Shown piece by piece: positions 44,200-53,278 of a stretch of DNA of 64,000 nucleotides. The stretch lies in the NCBI GenBank assembly GCA_023150945.1, contig JAKLJX010000013.1:148302-212301 (forward strand). Reading direction: 5' to 3'. Numbering within the stretch: the stretch's first letter is position 1; each line of letters opens with the position of its first letter. The position numbers and the translations under genes are program-made. Under the pieces are notes generated by a model. The model did not search any database, was not told where the DNA came from, and saw nothing but the letters and a program-made list of their open reading frames with translations. Origin of the DNA: a bacterium. Lineage in GTDB: Bacteria; Zhuqueibacterota; Zhuqueibacteria; Zhuqueibacterales; Zhuqueibacteraceae.

Positions 44200-44829
44200 A
44201 TGACGACCGACTACACTGAAATGTTGGGCGCTTATGCCCTGGGCGCACTGGACGAGCCGGAACAAAAGGCCGTGCCGGGCCTGCTGTCCAGCGACGCTGC
44301 TGCCGGCACGATGGCTGAGTGGGCTCGTGTCATCACCGGCATGGCGTACAGTCTGGCGCAAGTGCCGCCGCCGCCCAGCCTCAAAGATCGCGTGCTCGCC
44401 GCGCTGGCAGCGGAAGACGCCGGCGAAGCCGCAAACCGTTCTGCCGCGCCGCAGCCCGGTGTGCAAGTTTGGAAAAAGTGGGCCGCGCCGGCGAGCCAGA
44501 CGGAGCTTTATCTGCAGCGTGCCCAGGAAGGTGAGTGGGAAGCCACGGCCGTCCCCGGCGTCGAAGTCAAAAAGCTGTTCGTGGACCAAAGCCGCAGCTA
44601 CGCCACCATGCTCGTGCGCATGGCCGCCGGCACTTCCTATCCCGGCCACCGCCACGCGGGCTTCGAAGAGTGCTACGTGTTGCAGGGCGATCTGCACGTG
44701 GGGGACACGGTGCTGCGCGCCGGCGATTATCAGCGCGCCGAAGGCGGATCGACGCACGGCATTCAAAGTACGGCCGGCGGATGCTTGCTGTTTATCGTTT
44801 CGTCCTTGGCAGACGAGCTGATTCCATGA
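44200..44829 (+). CDS. ChrR-like cupin anti-sigma factor
   Basis: 209 residues, no membrane segment. The N-terminal anti-sigma part (1-75) has YALGALDEPEQKA, related to the RskA/ChrR start but without the usual His-x3-Cys-x2-Cys zinc motif. The C-terminal cupin (about 105-205) has GTSYPGHRHAGFEECYVLQGDLHVG with metal-binding His, His and Glu, plus a distal His in STHGI. In Rhodobacter, ChrR releases sigma-E on singlet oxygen, and both zinc domains matter; here only the cupin site is intact. Lies 33 bp after the sigma gene. Confidence 0.85.
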   Translation: MTTDYTEMLGAYALGALDEPEQKAVPGLLSSDAAAGTMAEWARVITGMAYSLAQVPPPPSLKDRVLAALAAEDAGEAANRSAAPQPGVQVWKKWAAPASQTELYLQRAQEGEWEATAVPGVEVKKLFVDQSRSYATMLVRMAAGTSYPGHRHAGFEECYVLQGDLHVGDTVLRAGDYQRAEGGSTHGIQSTAGGCLLFIVSSLADELIP

Positions 44830-45071
44830 AACGATAGCGGCGGCGCGCTCGGCTCCGCCGAATCAATGTGGCCGGGCAAGCTGCCGGACGGGCCGCGGCG
44901 CACAAAAACTGAGGCATGCTTTCGTTCGTACAGACGGAAAGCGCGGCCGCGGCGCGGCGATTGCGCTTGCGCGCCCAGCACCAGCGTGAAGTTTTGGCGA
45001 AGTGACGCGCATGAAGTTCACCAAGCCAATGGCATCGGCTCCGCCGTCCTTCGCCACCTCGAACAGCCCTC

Positions 45072-45887
45072 ATGCCTGACGAAAGAACACAAGCTCTGGC
45101 CGATGCCTACGTGCTCGGTGCGTTGGAGCCGGCCGAGGCCGCGGAATTCAGCCGGCGGCTCGCCGCAGGTGATGCCTCTGCCGCGGACGCGCTTGCCCAA
45201 GCGCAGCGCGTGGTGGCGGCACTGCCTTTTGCCTCGCCGGCGCAGCCAACGCCTCCCGGGCTGAAGCAACGGATGCTGCAAGCTGTCGCGGCCGCGGCAA
45301 CCAACGCAACAGTTCGCAGCCTGCCGGTGCGCAGAATCTCTGCGCCTGCCCGGCGCACGCTCGCGCTGGCCGCGGGTTTTCTGGTTGTGGCACTGGGCGC
45401 CGCCTCCTGGCTGCTGCAACGACAGGCGTTGCAAGCCTTGCGCCGCGAGACCGCCACTTTGCGCCAGGAGATTCAGCAAAAAGAAGCAGAGCTGGCGCAA
45501 CTCAAACTGTCGCTGGCGCTGCATCATGATCTCGCGCGGGCATTACACCGGCCGCGGGTGCTGCTCGTGACGTTGCATTCCCCGCAGCCGAATCAACCCG
45601 GCCAGGCCACGGTATTGCTTGATCGGGAAGAACAGCGCGCCTATTTCGTCGCGCTCGATCTGCCGCCGCTGGCGGAGGAGTACGATTATCAACTCTGGCA
45701 TATCGGCAATGCCGGCCCGGTCGATGGCGGCGTTTTTGAAGTGGATGAGGCCGGTTACGCGGCGCTCGAAGTCCGCAATCTGCCGGCCGCTGATGCCGCG
45801 TTGTCCGCGTTTGCCGTGACGCGCGAACCGCGCGGCGGCAGCGCCACTCCCACGTTGACCCAAATGCTGTTGTTCGGAAAAGTTTGA
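45072..45887 (+). CDS. RskA-like membrane anti-sigma factor
   Basis: 271 residues. The N-terminal domain is DAYVLGALEPAEAAEFSRRL (compare YALGALDEPEQ in the upstream gene), a TM segment about 98-115 (LALAAGFLVVALGAASWLL), a short coiled coil (RRETATLRQEIQQKEAELAQL) and a periplasmic RskA_C domain about 150-271 with LLDREEQRAYFVALDLPPL and YQLWHIGNAGPVDGGVF. It should hold the ECF sigma factor at the membrane until proteolysis. A second anti-sigma after a soluble cupin type gives one sigma two different sensors. Confidence 0.85.
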   Translation: MPDERTQALADAYVLGALEPAEAAEFSRRLAAGDASAADALAQAQRVVAALPFASPAQPTPPGLKQRMLQAVAAAATNATVRSLPVRRISAPARRTLALAAGFLVVALGAASWLLQRQALQALRRETATLRQEIQQKEAELAQLKLSLALHHDLARALHRPRVLLVTLHSPQPNQPGQATVLLDREEQRAYFVALDLPPLAEEYDYQLWHIGNAGPVDGGVFEVDEAGYAALEVRNLPAADAALSAFAVTREPRGGSATPTLTQMLLFGKV

Positions 45888-46007
45888 TGAGGTATTTGAT
45901 TCATTCATGAAACAAGCCTGCCCCTGTGACGTGTCGCAAAGGAGTCAGTTGACCCACCGCTTGTCTCGCCGTTCGCGTCGCCGCACCAACTCGGACCTGC
46001 TATTTCA

Positions 46008-46757
46008 ATGAAGAGGTTTTTCGAGAACATCGCCCGGTTCGTGCTGTTTTGCGGCCGTTTCTTCGGCTGCTTGTGGCGCACGCGGGAAGACTGGCGCGAA
46101 ACGCTGCGGCAGATGTACGAAATCGGCGCCAAATCGATTTTGCTGGTGGGCGTGGCCGGGCTGGCCATCGGCATGGTGCTGGCGATGCAAACCAGCAGCA
46201 CGTTGGCGCGCTTTGGCGGGCAGAGCCTGCTGCCCAGCATGATCGCGGTGGCAGTACTGCGCGAGATCGGCCCGATGATCACCGCACTGGTGGTGGCCGG
46301 CCGCGTGGGCGCCGGCATCGGCGCGGAACTGGGAGCGATGCGGGTCACCGAGCAAATCGATGCCATGGAAGTCGCCGCGCTCGATCCGTTTCGTTATCTC
46401 GTCGCGACGCGCCTGCTGGCGACGATCTTGATGCTGCCGCTGCTCACCGTCTATGCCAATGCCCTGGCGCTGTTCGGCGGGTTTCTGGCCATGCGGGTGG
46501 AAGAAAGCATCTCGCTCAAACTTTACTTCGATTCCGCCATCCGCTTTCTCGACTTTCGCACGGTGCTGCCGGCGCTCGCCAAAACCGCGGTGTTCGGCTT
46601 TCTCATCGGCGCGATCGCCACTTTTCTGGGCTATCACGCTTCCGGCGGCACGCACGGCGTGGGCCGCAGCGCGATGCTGGCGGTGGTGCTCGCCTCGCTG
46701 CTCATCATCGTGGCCGACGTGATTTTGGTAAAGCTCACCCTCATCTTTTTCGGATAG
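46008..46757 (+). CDS. mlaE: MlaE-type ABC transporter permease
   Basis: 249 residues, the normal size. Family markers: the amphipathic start FFENIARFVLFCGRFFGCL, QMYEIGAKSILLVGVAGLAIGMVLAMQ, the REIGPMITALVVAGRVGAGIGAELGAM core with its conserved Glu, VTEQIDAMEVAALDP and a C-terminal GYHASGGTHGVG. Inner-membrane part of the phospholipid/lipid-trafficking system that keeps outer-membrane asymmetry. First gene of mlaE-mlaF-mlaD; no clear ribosome site at 46008. MlaB and MlaC genes are absent here. Confidence 0.93.
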   Translation: MKRFFENIARFVLFCGRFFGCLWRTREDWRETLRQMYEIGAKSILLVGVAGLAIGMVLAMQTSSTLARFGGQSLLPSMIAVAVLREIGPMITALVVAGRVGAGIGAELGAMRVTEQIDAMEVAALDPFRYLVATRLLATILMLPLLTVYANALALFGGFLAMRVEESISLKLYFDSAIRFLDFRTVLPALAKTAVFGFLIGAIATFLGYHASGGTHGVGRSAMLAVVLASLLIIVADVILVKLTLIFFG

Positions 46758-46781
46758 GAGCGGCGCGCAGGAGCGGCCGGG

Positions 46782-47519
46782 ATGAACATGATCGAGATCA
46801 CCGATTTGCACAAAGCCTTCGGCACGCAACCGGTTTTGCGCGGCGTGCAACTTGCCGTGGCGCGCGGCCAGATGCTGGTGGTGCTCGGCCGCAGCGGCAG
46901 CGGCAAGAGCGTGTTGCTGAAGTGCCTCGTGGGTTTGATTACGCCCGATCGCGGCAGCATCAAGATCGACGGGGAGGAAGTGGTGGGGCTGCCGACGGGC
47001 AGGCTCAATGCCCTGCGCCGGCGCATCGGTTACGTCTTTCAAAACGCCGCGCTCTATGATTCCATGACCGTGGAAGAAAATCTGGCTTTCCATCTCGACC
47101 GGCAGGCGGCACTGCCCGCCGCGGAACGCCGCCGCATCGTTTTGGAGAAGTTGCGCTTCGTGGGCATGGCGGAAGCCTGGAACAAGTATCCCGCCGAGCT
47201 TTCCGGTGGCATGCAAAAGCGCGTGGGGCTGGCGCGCGCGCTGGTGCTCTCTCCGGAAATCTTGCTGTATGATGAACCGATTACCGGCCTTGATCCTTTG
47301 ACCGCGGCCGAGATCGACGAACTGGCGATTCGCTTGAATCGGGAAACCGGCGTTACTTCGATCGCCATCACGCACAACCTGGAAAGCGCCCGCCGCACCG
47401 CGGATGTGATTGCCGTACTGTCCGAAGGCCGGATCGTCGCCAGCGGCACCTTCCGCGAGCTGTGTGACTGCGCGCATCCGTTCGTCCAACAATACTTCGC
47501 TCATGCCCGCACGGGGTGA
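46782..47519 (+). CDS. mlaF: MlaF-type ABC transporter ATPase
   Basis: 245 residues. Walker A GRSGSGKS, Q-loop YVFQNAALYDSMTVEEN, ABC signature LSGGMQKRVGLARAL, Walker B ILLYDEPITGLDP and H-loop ITHNLESA. Energises the MlaE permease. AGGAG 8 nt upstream, 24 bp after mlaE. The next gene (mlaD) begins 7 bp after the stop. Confidence 0.95.
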   Translation: MNMIEITDLHKAFGTQPVLRGVQLAVARGQMLVVLGRSGSGKSVLLKCLVGLITPDRGSIKIDGEEVVGLPTGRLNALRRRIGYVFQNAALYDSMTVEENLAFHLDRQAALPAAERRRIVLEKLRFVGMAEAWNKYPAELSGGMQKRVGLARALVLSPEILLYDEPITGLDPLTAAEIDELAIRLNRETGVTSIAITHNLESARRTADVIAVLSEGRIVASGTFRELCDCAHPFVQQYFAHARTG

Positions 47520-47526
47520 GGTTCAC

Positions 47527-48801
47527 ATGAAAAGAAACAAACTCTTCTGGCTGGGACTGTTTTCCTTCGGTGGAATGATTCTGCTGGTGTGGGGCATCTT
47601 CCTGCTGGGCACGAAGAAGAAAATCTTCGAGCAAACATTTCATTTGCACTCGCCGTTCGAAACCGTCGCTGGTTTGCGGGAAGGCTCACCGGTGCGCCTC
47701 TCCGGCATTGACATTGGCGTGGTGGAAACCATTGCCCTGCCGGCCAGACCCGGCGGCAAAGTGGTGGTGACCATGCGGCTGGATGAGGCGGCGCAGCATC
47801 TCATCCGCCGCGATGCCTATACCGTGATCGAAACCGAAGGCCTGGTCGGCAACAAGATCGTCGCGATCAAAGGCGGATCCGTGCAACTGGCGCACGTCGC
47901 GGACGAGGATTCCATCCGAAGCCGCAGCCCCGTCGATCTCTCCGCCATTCTCGACAGCTTCGATGAAACCGCGCGCTACATGCGGCTGGTCACCGCCAGC
48001 TTGGACGGCATTACCTCCAAAATCCGCAGCGGCGAGGGCACCATCGGCAAGCTCGTTTATGATGAAGAGTTCTACCAGAATTTGATTCTGATGACCGAGC
48101 GCAGCGACTCCACTTTTGCCGCGGCTTTTGCCGAAACCCGGCGGCTGGGCGATTTGCTCACCAAAGTTTCCACCTCGGTGGATTCCGTGATCAAGCGCGT
48201 GGAGAGCGGTCAGGGCACGTTGGGCGCGCTGGTCTACAAAGATGATCTTTACGATCTCACTTACGCGACCGTCAGCGCCACCCAGGACTCCCTGCAAGCA
48301 TTGCTGCACGACATGCGGCGCGGTCGCGGGCTGCTGGGCAAGGTGATCTCCGATGAGACGCTCGCGGCCGAGCTCGACACCTCCGTGCGCAATCTCGCGC
48401 GTCTGCACGATGAGCTGATGGAACTCAGCCGTCTCGCCCGCGCCGGCGCCTTCAGTTTTGCGGAAAACATGGAGGCCCTCAAACACAACTGGCTATTCAA
48501 GGGCTATTTCGAGCGCCGCGGCTTTTGGAACCGCGCGGAATTCGAAAAGGACTACGCCGACCGCATGCGCGAGCTGTCCGAGCGCGAAGCCCGCCTCAAC
48601 GAATACGAAAAGACTCTGGGACAGCAGTTTCGCCAGGTGCAGGAGCTGCACAAGCAAGTGCAACGCCGCTTGCAGCTCGTCGAAGAGCTGGAGAAAAAGC
48701 TGCGCCCGGCTGAGCCGCAGGCAGAACAGCAAAAGCCCGAAGCTCAGCCGCCGGAACAGCAGCCGCCTGAGCCGCCGCCGCCGGAACAAGAGCAGCCGTG
48801 A
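47527..48801 (+). CDS. mlaD: MlaD-type MCE-domain protein with long coiled-coil tail
   Basis: 424 residues, longer than E. coli MlaD (about 180). One N-terminal TM (LFWLGLFSFGGMILLVWGIF), a single MCE domain about 35-115 (TVAGLREGSPVRLSGIDIGVVETI, ETEGLVGNKIVAIKGG), then repeated helical units with the SGEGTIGKLVYDEEFYQNL and SGQGTLGALVYKDDLYD motifs and a coiled coil ending in a Pro/Glu/Gln-rich tail. The helical extension resembles Mce proteins that form a periplasmic tunnel or reach the outer membrane. Start at 47527 with GTGAGG close upstream; the first open codon at 47410 lies inside mlaF. Confidence 0.92.
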   Translation: MKRNKLFWLGLFSFGGMILLVWGIFLLGTKKKIFEQTFHLHSPFETVAGLREGSPVRLSGIDIGVVETIALPARPGGKVVVTMRLDEAAQHLIRRDAYTVIETEGLVGNKIVAIKGGSVQLAHVADEDSIRSRSPVDLSAILDSFDETARYMRLVTASLDGITSKIRSGEGTIGKLVYDEEFYQNLILMTERSDSTFAAAFAETRRLGDLLTKVSTSVDSVIKRVESGQGTLGALVYKDDLYDLTYATVSATQDSLQALLHDMRRGRGLLGKVISDETLAAELDTSVRNLARLHDELMELSRLARAGAFSFAENMEALKHNWLFKGYFERRGFWNRAEFEKDYADRMRELSEREARLNEYEKTLGQQFRQVQELHKQVQRRLQLVEELEKKLRPAEPQAEQQKPEAQPPEQQPPEPPPPEQEQP

Positions 48802-49169
48802 AACGCGCACCCCGCCCAATGCCGCTGACTTCGCGGTGAGGTTCTTTCTTCTCCGCAAAAGCGGAGGCGCGGCTGTATTCTGCAGAAGCGCGGCCAAAAC
48901 TTGCGCTGCTGGTCGGCCGTCAGGTTGTTGTTACGCGCGCGTCTTTTGCGGTCGCGGCAGGCCGTGTCAAACGCCAAACAACGTCGAGGTTCTTCATTCG
49001 CGTCGCTTCGCACACAGGTGCGGTTGTTTCTTTGTCGGGCGCAGCGTGTTCGCGTTAAGCGAGCGCCGCCTCTTGTATCCGCCTGCTCTGCTGCCTGTGG
49101 CTTTGCGCTGGTGCCGGAGACAGCCGCGGCAGCAGCAAGATCATCAGCACTTCCAACAGACCATTCTTT
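48802..49169. other. Gene-free stretch between mlaD and menG
   Basis: No open frame with a recognisable product. The only structure noted is a small CTCCGC-AAAA-GCGGAG hairpin near 48853 without a following T tract. It probably carries the promoter of the menG gene, but no convincing -35/-10 pair was found. Confidence 0.4.
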
Positions 49170-49964
49170 ATGCCGGTTCGAGATTTCCGCTTCGACACGC
49201 CCAATCAAAAATCCTCCTACGTTCAAGAGATGTTCGATCGCATCGCCCCGCGTTATGATCTGATGAATCGGATCATGACGTTTGGGCGGGACCAAGCCTG
49301 GCGCCGGCGCCTGATTCGCCGCGCCGGAGTCTCGGCGAATGCCGTGGTGCTGGATATCGCCACCGGTACCGGCGACCTCGCGCTGGTGGCGCAAGCAGCC
49401 GGGGCGCGTCAGGTGGTGGGCGCGGACTTCAGCCGCGAGATGCTCGGCTATGCCCGCCACAAAACGCGCAAAGGCAACCGCCGCCTCCTTCTCGCGGTGG
49501 CAGACGGCTTGAAGCTGCCCTTTCCGGATGACACCTTCGATGCGGTGGTCACCGGCTTCTCGCTGCGCAATGTCGCCAACCTCGACGCCTTCCTGCGCGA
49601 AATGGTGCGCGTGACCAAACAGGGCGGCAAGGTCGCCAGCCTCGAAATCACCCGGCCGCGCGGCCGCTGGTTTCGCAGTTTCTTTTCCTGGTATTTTGGT
49701 GCGATCGTGCCGCGCCTGGGCGCACTCATCTCTGGCGCGCAGGAAGCCTACAGTTATCTGCCGCATTCCGTATCCGTGTTCATCACGCCCGAAGAGTTGC
49801 GCGTGCGGCTGGAAGATGCCGGCCTGCATCACGCCCGTTTCGAGACTTTGATGTTCGGTTGCATTTCCATTCATTCCGGCACCAAAATCCGCGCAGCCGC
49901 TGCCCAGCGGAAGCAGGTCGCCTCCTCGGCGCGGCGGCCGGCCGCCTCACCCCCGCGCCTTTGA
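49170..49964 (+). CDS. menG: Demethylmenaquinone/ubiquinone C-methyltransferase (MenG/UbiE)
   Basis: 264 residues. Family signature: VQEMFDRIAPRYDLMNRIMTFG, SAM motif I VLDIATGTGDLAL, GADFSREML, FPDDTFDAVVTGFSLRNV, and FFSWYFGAIVPRLGALISG followed by AYSYLPHSVSVF. It catalyses the last methylation in menaquinone synthesis. The C-terminal 30 residues (Ala/Arg/Pro-rich) extend beyond the usual end. Start at 49170 lacks a strong ribosome site, but the family alignment begins there. Confidence 0.93.
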   Translation: MPVRDFRFDTPNQKSSYVQEMFDRIAPRYDLMNRIMTFGRDQAWRRRLIRRAGVSANAVVLDIATGTGDLALVAQAAGARQVVGADFSREMLGYARHKTRKGNRRLLLAVADGLKLPFPDDTFDAVVTGFSLRNVANLDAFLREMVRVTKQGGKVASLEITRPRGRWFRSFFSWYFGAIVPRLGALISGAQEAYSYLPHSVSVFITPEELRVRLEDAGLHHARFETLMFGCISIHSGTKIRAAAAQRKQVASSARRPAASPPRL

Positions 49965-50180
49965 GAATGCCGCGCAATTGCCGGCGTCACGGCTATCCTC
50001 CCGGCCGCGGCGGCAAATCCAGCGCCGGCGTCTCGCCTGCCGCAGACCGGACATCTGCGCTGCCCGCTGTCACTCCGGCGATACTGCCGCGGCGTGGTAA
50101 TCCTTGCAATTCAATCCTGCCTTTGGTATTTTCGCCCCGATTTGATTACGGAGGCGCTGATCTACAGGAGGTTGTCGCTC

Positions 50181-50594
50181 GTGTTGGAAAAAATCGATCA
50201 CATCGGCATTGCGGTGCGGGATCTGGAGGAGGCCGTCAAGCGCTACACGCTGTTGATGGCGGCGCCGCCGGCGCACGTGGAAGAAGTTCCCTCGCAGCAG
50301 GTGAAAGTGGCGATGTTCACGGTGGGCGCGTCGCGCGTCGAACTGCTTGCCGCCACCTCGCCGGAATCGGCGATTGCCAAGTTTCTCGACAAGCGCGGGG
50401 AAGGCATGCATCACATTTGCTTCAAAGTCGATGATCTTGCTGCCGCGTTGGCGCACGTGCAGGCCGGCGGCATGGAGGTGGTGCCGGGCGCGGGCGCGGC
50501 CGGCGCGGGCGGCAGCCGGGTTGCCTTTTTGCATCCGCGCAGCGCGGCGGGCGTGTTGATCGAACTGGTGGAGCAGAAGCAAACCGAGTCCTGA
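50181..50594 (+). CDS. mce: Methylmalonyl-CoA epimerase
   Basis: 137 residues from a GTG at 50181 preceded by AGGAGG at 9 nt; the open frame runs further up (50094), but homology starts with LEKIDHIGIAVRDLEEAVKRY. Glyoxalase-fold metal ligands: His in DHIGIAV, the EELLAA-like VELLAATSPESAIAKF, His in GMHHICFKVDD and the terminal Glu of VLIELVEQ. Interconverts (R)- and (S)-methylmalonyl-CoA. The mutase genes are not in the window. The following HyuA-like gene starts 22 bp later. Confidence 0.93.
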   Translation: MLEKIDHIGIAVRDLEEAVKRYTLLMAAPPAHVEEVPSQQVKVAMFTVGASRVELLAATSPESAIAKFLDKRGEGMHHICFKVDDLAAALAHVQAGGMEVVPGAGAAGAGGSRVAFLHPRSAAGVLIELVEQKQTES

Positions 50595-50616
50595 CCATGC
50601 CGGGTGAGCACAAACC

Positions 50617-52764
50617 ATGAGACGTATCCGCATCGGCATTGACGTCGGCGGAACGTTTACCAACGCCGTTGCCCTCGATACCTCGAGTTTCAGCATCATT
50701 GCGCACACGAAGACGCACACCACGCATCACGCCGAAAGCGGCGTGGCATACGGCATTCTTACGGCGTTGCGCAAACTGCTGCGCAAAGGCGAAATCGATC
50801 CCGGTGAAATCATTCTGGTGGCGCACAGCACCACCCAGGCCACCAACGCCCTGCTGGAGGGCGACGTGGTGAAGGTGGGAATCATCGGTATGGGCACCGG
50901 CTTGAAAGCGCGGCGGGTGCGGCGCGAGACCAACATCAAAGACCTGGAGCTGGCGCCGGGCAAAACGCTGCCCACCTGCCATCGCTTCCTCGACACGCGC
51001 CAGAATTTCTCCGATGAAGTGATCCGGCAAGCCCTGCGCGATCTGCAGGCCGAGGGCGCAAAAGCGATTGTCGCCGCCGAGGCCTTCTCCGTCGAAAATC
51101 CCCGCTACGAACAGCAAGTGTTGGATTGCGCCCGCGCAATGGGCCTGCCTGCCACGGCCACCCAGCAGGTCTCGCAGTTGTACGGTCTGCGCATGCGCAC
51201 CCGCACTGCCGTCCTCAACGCCAGCATTCTGCCGGTGATGCTCGCCACCACCGACGTGATGGAGCGCAGCCTGCGCGAAGCCGGCATTCAGGCGCCGTTG
51301 ATGATCATGCGTTCGGACGGCGGCGTGATGGATGTCAAGGGCATGCGCGAGCGCCCGGTACTGACGTTGCTCTCCGGTCCGGCCGCGGGTATTGCCGGCG
51401 CCTTGATGTACGCTTCGCTGTTCGAAGGCATTTTTCTGGAAGTCGGCGGCACCAGCACGGACCTCAGTCTGATTCATCGCGGCCAGGTGGCGGTGCGCAC
51501 GGCGCGCATCGGGCCGCACCAGCTTTATGTGAAGGCGCTCGATACCCGCACCGTGGGCGTGGCCGGCGGCAGCATGATTCGGCTGCAGCACGGCCAGATT
51601 CACGACGTCGGCCCGCGCAGCGCGCACATTGCCAAGATGCCCTATGAAGCCTTCAGCCTGATCACCGATCTCCACGACGCCGAGCCGACGCTTGGCGCGC
51701 CCAGCAGCGGCGATCCCGGCGATTACGTCTTCCTGCAACATCAGGAAAAAAAGTTTGCCCTCACGCTCACCGGCGCCGCCAATTTCTTGGGCTATGTCCC
51801 GGACCATGATTATGCGCGCGGCGGCCAGAAAAACGTCGGGATGAGCTATGCCAAGCTCGGACGGTTGCTCGATCAAGCGCCGGACAAGGTCGCGGAAGCG
51901 GTGATGCAAGCCGGCTGCCGGAAGATTGCCGAAGCAGTGCGCAGCCTGATGAGCAGCAACGAGCTGCCGCGCGAGAGTCTCCGGCTGCTGGGCGCAGGTG
52001 GCGGCGCTGCCACGGTGGTGCCCTATGTCGCCAAGCTGCTCAATCTGCCCTTCACCGTGGTGTTGAACAGCGCCATTTTCTCGGCGATCGGGGTGGCACT
52101 CGCGATGATTCGGGAGACCATCGAGCGCAGCCTGGTCGATCCCACCGAAGAAGATTTGCTCAGCCTGCGCCAGGAAGCGGAGCGCGTCGTGCTGGCCATG
52201 GGCGCCTCGATGGAAAGCGTCGAGGTTAAAATCGAAGTGGACACGCGCCACAATCTCGTGCGCGCGATTGCCACCGGCGCCACCGACGCCCGCCTGCTGG
52301 AGAGAATCCGCCGGCCGGTTCCCGCCAACCAACGGGTGAGCGTGGCCGCCGGCGCGCTGGATACCGAGATCGAGGATATTCAAACGCTGGCGCATACCGG
52401 TTTCTTTACCGCCTATTCCGCGGTCAAAACCATTCCCCGCTTCTTTGGCCTGTTCAAAAGCAAGCGCCAACCGGTGGTGATCGTCGATCAGCACGGCGTG
52501 GTGCGGCTCACTTTCGAGCGCGCGGAACTCATGGAAATGACCGCCGGCGAGGGCCGCCAACGCTTGCGGGATTTCCTGGAGAGATGCACGCACTATGGTG
52601 ACAGCGGCGCGTGGCTGCCCGGCATTCATTTGGCGATCGGGCCGCGGCTGGTGGATTTCTCCGGCTTGGTCAGTGTCAGCCAAATCGTCTCGCTCGGCGG
52701 GCATGAGCTGCAGCAATCCACCGCCGACTCGCCGGTCCTGCTGGTCGCGGATATGTTGAACTGA
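50617..52764 (+). CDS. Hydantoinase/oxoprolinase HyuA-family protein
   Basis: 715 residues. N-terminal Hydant_A_N: RIGIDVGGTFTNAVALDT (phosphate-binding) and AHSTTQATNALLEGDV. Central hydantoinase A: SDGGVMDVKGMRERPVLTLLSGPAAGIAGAL, VGGTSTDLSLI, and VAGGSMIRL. The C-terminal part about 560-715 diverges. Family members use ATP to open cyclic amides or carboxylate ketones, normally with a HyuB partner; none is adjacent. The link to the methylmalonyl-CoA epimerase suggests an acyl-CoA or carboxylation role, not proven. Confidence 0.85.
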   Translation: MRRIRIGIDVGGTFTNAVALDTSSFSIIAHTKTHTTHHAESGVAYGILTALRKLLRKGEIDPGEIILVAHSTTQATNALLEGDVVKVGIIGMGTGLKARRVRRETNIKDLELAPGKTLPTCHRFLDTRQNFSDEVIRQALRDLQAEGAKAIVAAEAFSVENPRYEQQVLDCARAMGLPATATQQVSQLYGLRMRTRTAVLNASILPVMLATTDVMERSLREAGIQAPLMIMRSDGGVMDVKGMRERPVLTLLSGPAAGIAGALMYASLFEGIFLEVGGTSTDLSLIHRGQVAVRTARIGPHQLYVKALDTRTVGVAGGSMIRLQHGQIHDVGPRSAHIAKMPYEAFSLITDLHDAEPTLGAPSSGDPGDYVFLQHQEKKFALTLTGAANFLGYVPDHDYARGGQKNVGMSYAKLGRLLDQAPDKVAEAVMQAGCRKIAEAVRSLMSSNELPRESLRLLGAGGGAATVVPYVAKLLNLPFTVVLNSAIFSAIGVALAMIRETIERSLVDPTEEDLLSLRQEAERVVLAMGASMESVEVKIEVDTRHNLVRAIATGATDARLLERIRRPVPANQRVSVAAGALDTEIEDIQTLAHTGFFTAYSAVKTIPRFFGLFKSKRQPVVIVDQHGVVRLTFERAELMEMTAGEGRQRLRDFLERCTHYGDSGAWLPGIHLAIGPRLVDFSGLVSVSQIVSLGGHELQQSTADSPVLLVADMLN

Positions 52765-52813
52765 GGCGATTGAATACCGAGTTTAAACTGGTTGTGAGTG
52801 ACATGTAATATCG

Positions 52814-53076
52814 ACGCCGGCTTTCAGAGAAGCTGAAACCTGAAGCCAGCGGGCAGCCATAAGCCCGATTCGTGCATGGCACGATGCAACCACCACTGTC
52901 ATCCAGTAAGGATCTCGTGAAGATTTGGGCGCCCTCCCGTGCCATTCACCTCAGAAGCTCGACGTGAAGCACGCGGAGAAGGACTCTCTTGATTCTAGAA
53001 CTCCGCACTCACCGCGGTGCCGGCGGTTGCTTTGTGGTCAAGAATCTTTCAAAGTTCTATTCTAACTTTGAGCGCC
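52814..53076. repeat. Dispersed intergenic repeat, copy B
   Basis: Second diverged copy of the element at 36905-37205 (shared blocks AAGCTGAAACCTGAAGCC, CACCACTGTCATCCAG, GCCATTCACCTCAGAAG, CTTGATTCTAGAACTCCGC, TTGCTTTGTGGTCAAGAAT). A partial third copy of its head (GCCTACGCCAGATTTTAGA then AAGCTGAGATCTGCAGCC) follows directly at 53083-53131. Then comes a CCGCAGAGTCGCAGAGAACGC-type element at 53165-53250. Together these fill the gene-free stretch 52765-53278. Confidence 0.75.
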
Positions 53077-53278
53077 TTACCGCCTACGCCAGATTTTAGA
53101 TAAGCTGAGATCTGCAGCCCGGCGGGCAGCAGTGCACCCAACTGCTTTGCAGCACTACGAAATTACACGAAGTCAACACCGAAACCGCAGAGTCGCAGAG
53201 AACGCCGATCCAGACCTTTTTGATGCAAAAACGCTGCGCGCCCTGCGGTTTGAACGCTTGCCTTATTCGATTCGGCCC

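Noticed and set aside
52814..53278. Upstream extension of the ROK gene to 53132
   Set aside because: The extra 49 codons come from the intergenic repeat elements and show no homology to the family.
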